Shown one piece after another: positions 3,656 to 6,370 of a DNA stretch of 6,370 nt; position 1 is the stretch's first letter; the number at the start of each line of letters is the position of its first letter. This stretch comes from Gemmatimonadaceae bacterium. GTDB taxonomy: Bacteria > Latescibacterota > UBA2968 > UBA8231. The position numbers and the translations under genes were made by a program. The DNA lies in contig PBSR01000010.1 in NCBI GenBank assembly GCA_002726335.1, forward strand, positions 2,423-8,792, given 5' to 3'. The notes beneath the pieces are model-generated. The model was not told the origin of the DNA. It did not search any database and saw nothing but the letters and a program-made list of their open reading frames with translations.

Positions 3656-6370
3656 ATGACCAACGAGAACAAATGGGTCTACATGTTTTCGGAAGGATCC
3701 GAATCCATGCGCAATCTCCTGGGTGGAAAAGGTGCCGGATCGGCCGAAATGGTCGAGCTGGGTTTGCCGGTCCCGCCCGGATTCACCATCACTACCGAAG
3801 CCTGTCTCGAGTACTTTCGCACCCCGGGGAATCTTCCAGACGAACTGGCCGCTGAGCTCACCGCTGAGCTGGGCAAGGACACCACCGGCGATTTCCCACG
3901 GGATCTCGCCGACCGGATCCAGGCGGCCCTCGCCAAACGCCAGGGCGAGTTCGCCCCGAGCGTGGCCGCCCAGGTGCAAGAAGCCCTGGCAGCCGTCGAG
4001 GCGGAAAAGGGCGCAGAATTCGGCCACGCTGACAACCCGCTGCTCGTGTCGGTGCGTTCCGGCGCCCGCGCCTCGATGCCCGGGATGATGGACACCGTGC
4101 TGAATCTCGGCCTCAACGCCACCACCCTCCAGGGCGTCATCGCTCGATCCGGTGAGGACGGCGAGCGCTTCGGCTGGGATTCCTACCGCCGATTCGTGCA
4201 GGGCTACGGATCGATCGTTCTCGGCGTCGAGAGCGAGGAATTCGAAACCATCATCACCGCCAACAAGGCGCGGCTCGGCAAGAAGGACGACCCGGACCTC
4301 TCGGCCGACGACTGGAAGGTCATGGTCGAGGAGTTCAAGGCGCTCATCAAGAGCGAGACTGGCCACGACTTCCCCGAAGAGCCTCGAGAGCAGCTCGACG
4401 GCGCCATCCGCGCCGTCTTCGGTTCCTGGTTCGGGCAGCGCGCCGTTGACTACCGCAACTTCCACAGCCTCGGGCACGACTGGGGCACCGCCGTCAACGT
4501 GCAGGCGATGGTCTTCGGCAACATGGGTGAGACCTCCGGCACCGGCGTCGCCTTCTCCCGCGACTCGGTCACCGGCGAGAAGGTCCTCTACGGCGAGTAT
4601 CTGCTGAACGCCCAGGGCGAAGACGTCGTCGCCGGCGTCCGCACCCCCGAGAAGATCGGCACCCTGCAGGAGACCATGCTCTCTCAGCTCCAGAAGTACG
4701 CCAAGAAGCTCGAATTGCATTTCCGTGAAATGCAGGACCTCGAGTTCACCATCGAAGAGGGCACCCTCTGGATGCTCCAGACCCGGGCCGGAAAGCGCAG
4801 CCCACGAGCCGCCGTCAAGATCGCCATCGACATGGTCGACGAGGGACTGATCGACCACATCACCGCCCTCCAGCGTGTCGAGCCCGAGCAGGTCGACGCC
4901 CATCTACACCCGCAGGTCGACCCGAACACCGAGATTTCACCAATCGCCACCGGGCTGAACGCCTCGCCCGGCGCGGCCATCGGAACAGCCATCTTCGACG
5001 CCGACGAGGCCGATCGCCGCGGACGCGACGGCGAAGAGATAATCCTGGTCCGACCCGAGACTTCTCCCGACGATTTCCACGGCATGGCCGTCGCCCAGGC
5101 CATCCTGACCGCCCGCGGCGGGGCCACCAGCCACGCCGCCATCGTCGCTCGGGCCCTGGGTTTGCCCGCGGTAGTCGGATCCGAGGGGATCAGGATTGAT
5201 CTTGAGGGCTGCCAGTTCACGGCGGGTGGCGTCACCGTAAACGAAGGTGACCTGATCACCGTCGACGGGACGTCCGGCAACGTTATGCTCGGGGAAACCC
5301 CCCTGATCCCGGGCGAAATCACCCCCGAACTGGAGCGCCTCCTCGGCTGGGCCGACGAGCAGCGTCGCCTGATGGTGTGGGCCAACGCCGACACCCCCGA
5401 AGAGGCCGAGCTCGCCCGCGAGTACGGCGCCGAAGGGATCGGCCTCTGCCGCACCGAGCACATGTTCCGCGAAGGCGACCGTTTGCCCATCGTCCAGGAG
5501 ATGATTCTGGCCGAGGGCGAAGAAGAGCGGGACCCCTCGCTGGACAAGCTGCTGCCGATTCAGCGCAACGACTTCCACGGCATCTTCAAGGCCATGGAGG
5601 GCCTGCCGGTCATCATCCGGCTGCTCGACCCGCCGCTGCACGAGTTCCTCCACAGCGTCAACGAACTCCGTGATGAGCTGCATGAACTTGAGGCCGCCGG
5701 CGACACCGAAAGGCTGGCCCGGGCCCAGAAGATGCTGAGCCGTGCCGAGGATCTGTACGAAGTCAACCCCATGCTCGGGCTGCGCGGTTGCCGCCTGGGG
5801 ATCATGCTCCCCGACGTGTACCGCATGCAGGTCCGCGCCATCATCGAAGCCGCCATCCAGTTGAAGCAGGAAGGCGTCGCGGCGATGCCCGAGATCATGA
5901 TTCCGCTGATCGGGCATGTCAACGAGTTGCGCACCGTCGAGGCCGAGCTCCGCGAAGTCGCCAACGCCGTCCAGAAGGAAAAGGGCGTCGAGGTTGATTT
6001 CAAATTCGGCACCATGATCGAAGTGCCGCGCGCCTGCCTAACCGCCGGTGAGATCGCCCAAATCGCTGAGTTCTTCAGCTTCGGCACCAACGACCTCACG
6101 CAAACCACCTACGGCATCAGCCGCGACGACGCCGAGGGCAAGTTCCTCCTAGAGTACGTCGAGAAGGGCGTCCTGCCCGATAACCCCTTCCAGGTGCTCG
6201 ACCGCAACGGCGTCGGTCAGCTCATGGAGATCGCCGTCGCCAAGGGCAAGCGGGCCGCCGCCACGTTCAAGAAGGAACTCGAAATCGGTATCTGCGGCGA
6301 GCACGGCGGCGACCCGGCCTCCGTCCATTTCTGCCACGGAATCGGTCTCGACTACGTGAGCTGCTCGCCC
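3656..6370 (+). CDS. ppdK: Pyruvate, phosphate dikinase (3' end just outside window)
   Basis: The frame runs 905 codons from ATG 3656 to the window edge with no stop. PPDK is cytoplasmic and interconverts pyruvate + ATP + phosphate with phosphoenolpyruvate + AMP + diphosphate, serving gluconeogenesis or PPi-linked glycolysis. Domains in order: ATP-grasp nucleotide-binding domain (about 1-380) with KWVYMF at 6-11, LLGGKG (K25), SVRSGARASMPGMMDT (R134 at its start), GDWGTAVNVQ-like and GETSGTGVAFSR blocks; the swivelling phosphohistidine domain with GGATSHAAIVAR (catalytic H493, preceded by T491); and the PEP/pyruvate TIM barrel with GLCRTEHMF (R599), RLLDPPLHEF (R655), MIEVPRACL (E789), SFGTNDLTQ (N812) and GICGEHGGDP (C880). 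These correspond to H455, R561, R617, E745, N768 and C831 of the Clostridium symbiosum enzyme as I recall it. The last codons read YVSCSP, the conserved near-C-terminal motif, so about 18 residues lie beyond the window. About 39 extra residues sit around residues 59-98. T491 occupies the position phosphorylated by PPDK regulatory proteins in some bacteria and plants. It is distinguished from PEP synthase by these PPDK-specific blocks. Confidence 0.98.
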   Translation, partial: MTNENKWVYMFSEGSESMRNLLGGKGAGSAEMVELGLPVPPGFTITTEACLEYFRTPGNLPDELAAELTAELGKDTTGDFPRDLADRIQAALAKRQGEFAPSVAAQVQEALAAVEAEKGAEFGHADNPLLVSVRSGARASMPGMMDTVLNLGLNATTLQGVIARSGEDGERFGWDSYRRFVQGYGSIVLGVESEEFETIITANKARLGKKDDPDLSADDWKVMVEEFKALIKSETGHDFPEEPREQLDGAIRAVFGSWFGQRAVDYRNFHSLGHDWGTAVNVQAMVFGNMGETSGTGVAFSRDSVTGEKVLYGEYLLNAQGEDVVAGVRTPEKIGTLQETMLSQLQKYAKKLELHFREMQDLEFTIEEGTLWMLQTRAGKRSPRAAVKIAIDMVDEGLIDHITALQRVEPEQVDAHLHPQVDPNTEISPIATGLNASPGAAIGTAIFDADEADRRGRDGEEIILVRPETSPDDFHGMAVAQAILTARGGATSHAAIVARALGLPAVVGSEGIRIDLEGCQFTAGGVTVNEGDLITVDGTSGNVMLGETPLIPGEITPELERLLGWADEQRRLMVWANADTPEEAELAREYGAEGIGLCRTEHMFREGDRLPIVQEMILAEGEEERDPSLDKLLPIQRNDFHGIFKAMEGLPVIIRLLDPPLHEFLHSVNELRDELHELEAAGDTERLARAQKMLSRAEDLYEVNPMLGLRGCRLGIMLPDVYRMQVRAIIEAAIQLKQEGVAAMPEIMIPLIGHVNELRTVEAELREVANAVQKEKGVEVDFKFGTMIEVPRACLTAGEIAQIAEFFSFGTNDLTQTTYGISRDDAEGKFLLEYVEKGVLPDNPFQVLDRNGVGQLMEIAVAKGKRAAATFKKELEIGICGEHGGDPASVHFCHGIGLDYVSCSP

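Noticed and set aside
3435..3659. Small plus-strand frames (74 and 119 codons) crossing the intergenic region
   Set aside because: They have no ribosome site, overlap the transporter start and the ppdK start in the wrong frame, and show no motif.
3557..4903. Minus-strand open frame of 448 codons opposite the start of ppdK
   Set aside because: It is antisense to strongly conserved ppdK coding sequence and spans the intergenic region. Its Gly/Asp/Glu/Leu-rich translation is a complement effect of ppdK codon usage.
4684..6108. Overlapping minus-strand frames (287, 326 and 182 codons) opposite the rest of ppdK
   Set aside because: They lie in different frames over the same conserved ppdK sequence, have no recognisable domains, and overlap one another.

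Overview
The window is a 6.4-kb piece of a GC-rich bacterial chromosome, with strong G/C preference at third codon positions and very tight gene packing. It holds four well-recognised protein genes and the tail of a fifth. The gene set (two surface-glycan glycosyltransferases, a bacterial pyruvate phosphate dikinase, and a fosmidomycin-resistance-type transporter) does not fix the taxon. A GC-rich environmental bacterium is a fair inference; a phylum would be a guess. I see no rRNA, tRNA, CRISPR, insertion sequence, phage or plasmid feature.

Region 1 (1-2301, + strand) looks like one operon. It starts with the 3' end of a charged, helix-prone reading frame of unknown function. A GT9 (ADP-heptose:LPS heptosyltransferase-like) glycosyltransferase overlaps it by 8 bases. 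A WecG/TagA/CpsF-family (GT26) glycosyltransferase follows 5 bases later. The two enzymes probably act at the cytoplasmic face of the membrane in making a lipid-linked surface glycan.

Region 2 (2298-3473, - strand) is a complete 12-helix major facilitator transporter of the Fsr (fosmidomycin resistance) type. It converges on the GT26 gene so tightly that the two stop codons share the palindrome CTAG.

Region 3 (3474-3655) is a 182-base divergent intergenic region and the only real non-coding stretch. It holds an imperfect inverted repeat abutting the transporter start codon, a 10-base direct repeat with 30-base period, and a clear ribosome binding site for the gene to its right.

Region 4 (3656-6370, + strand) is pyruvate phosphate dikinase (ppdK), 905 codons in the window and still open at the right edge. 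All catalytic landmarks are visible and the window ends in the conserved C-terminal motif, so only about 18 residues appear to be missing. Compared with the Clostridium symbiosum enzyme as I remember it, this protein has about 39 extra residues early in the nucleotide-binding domain.

Overall this is ordinary core and surface-glycan genome content. I found no convincing new system. The items most worth a second look are the transporter leader hairpin and repeats, the ppdK insertion, and a G8 tract inside the GT26 gene.
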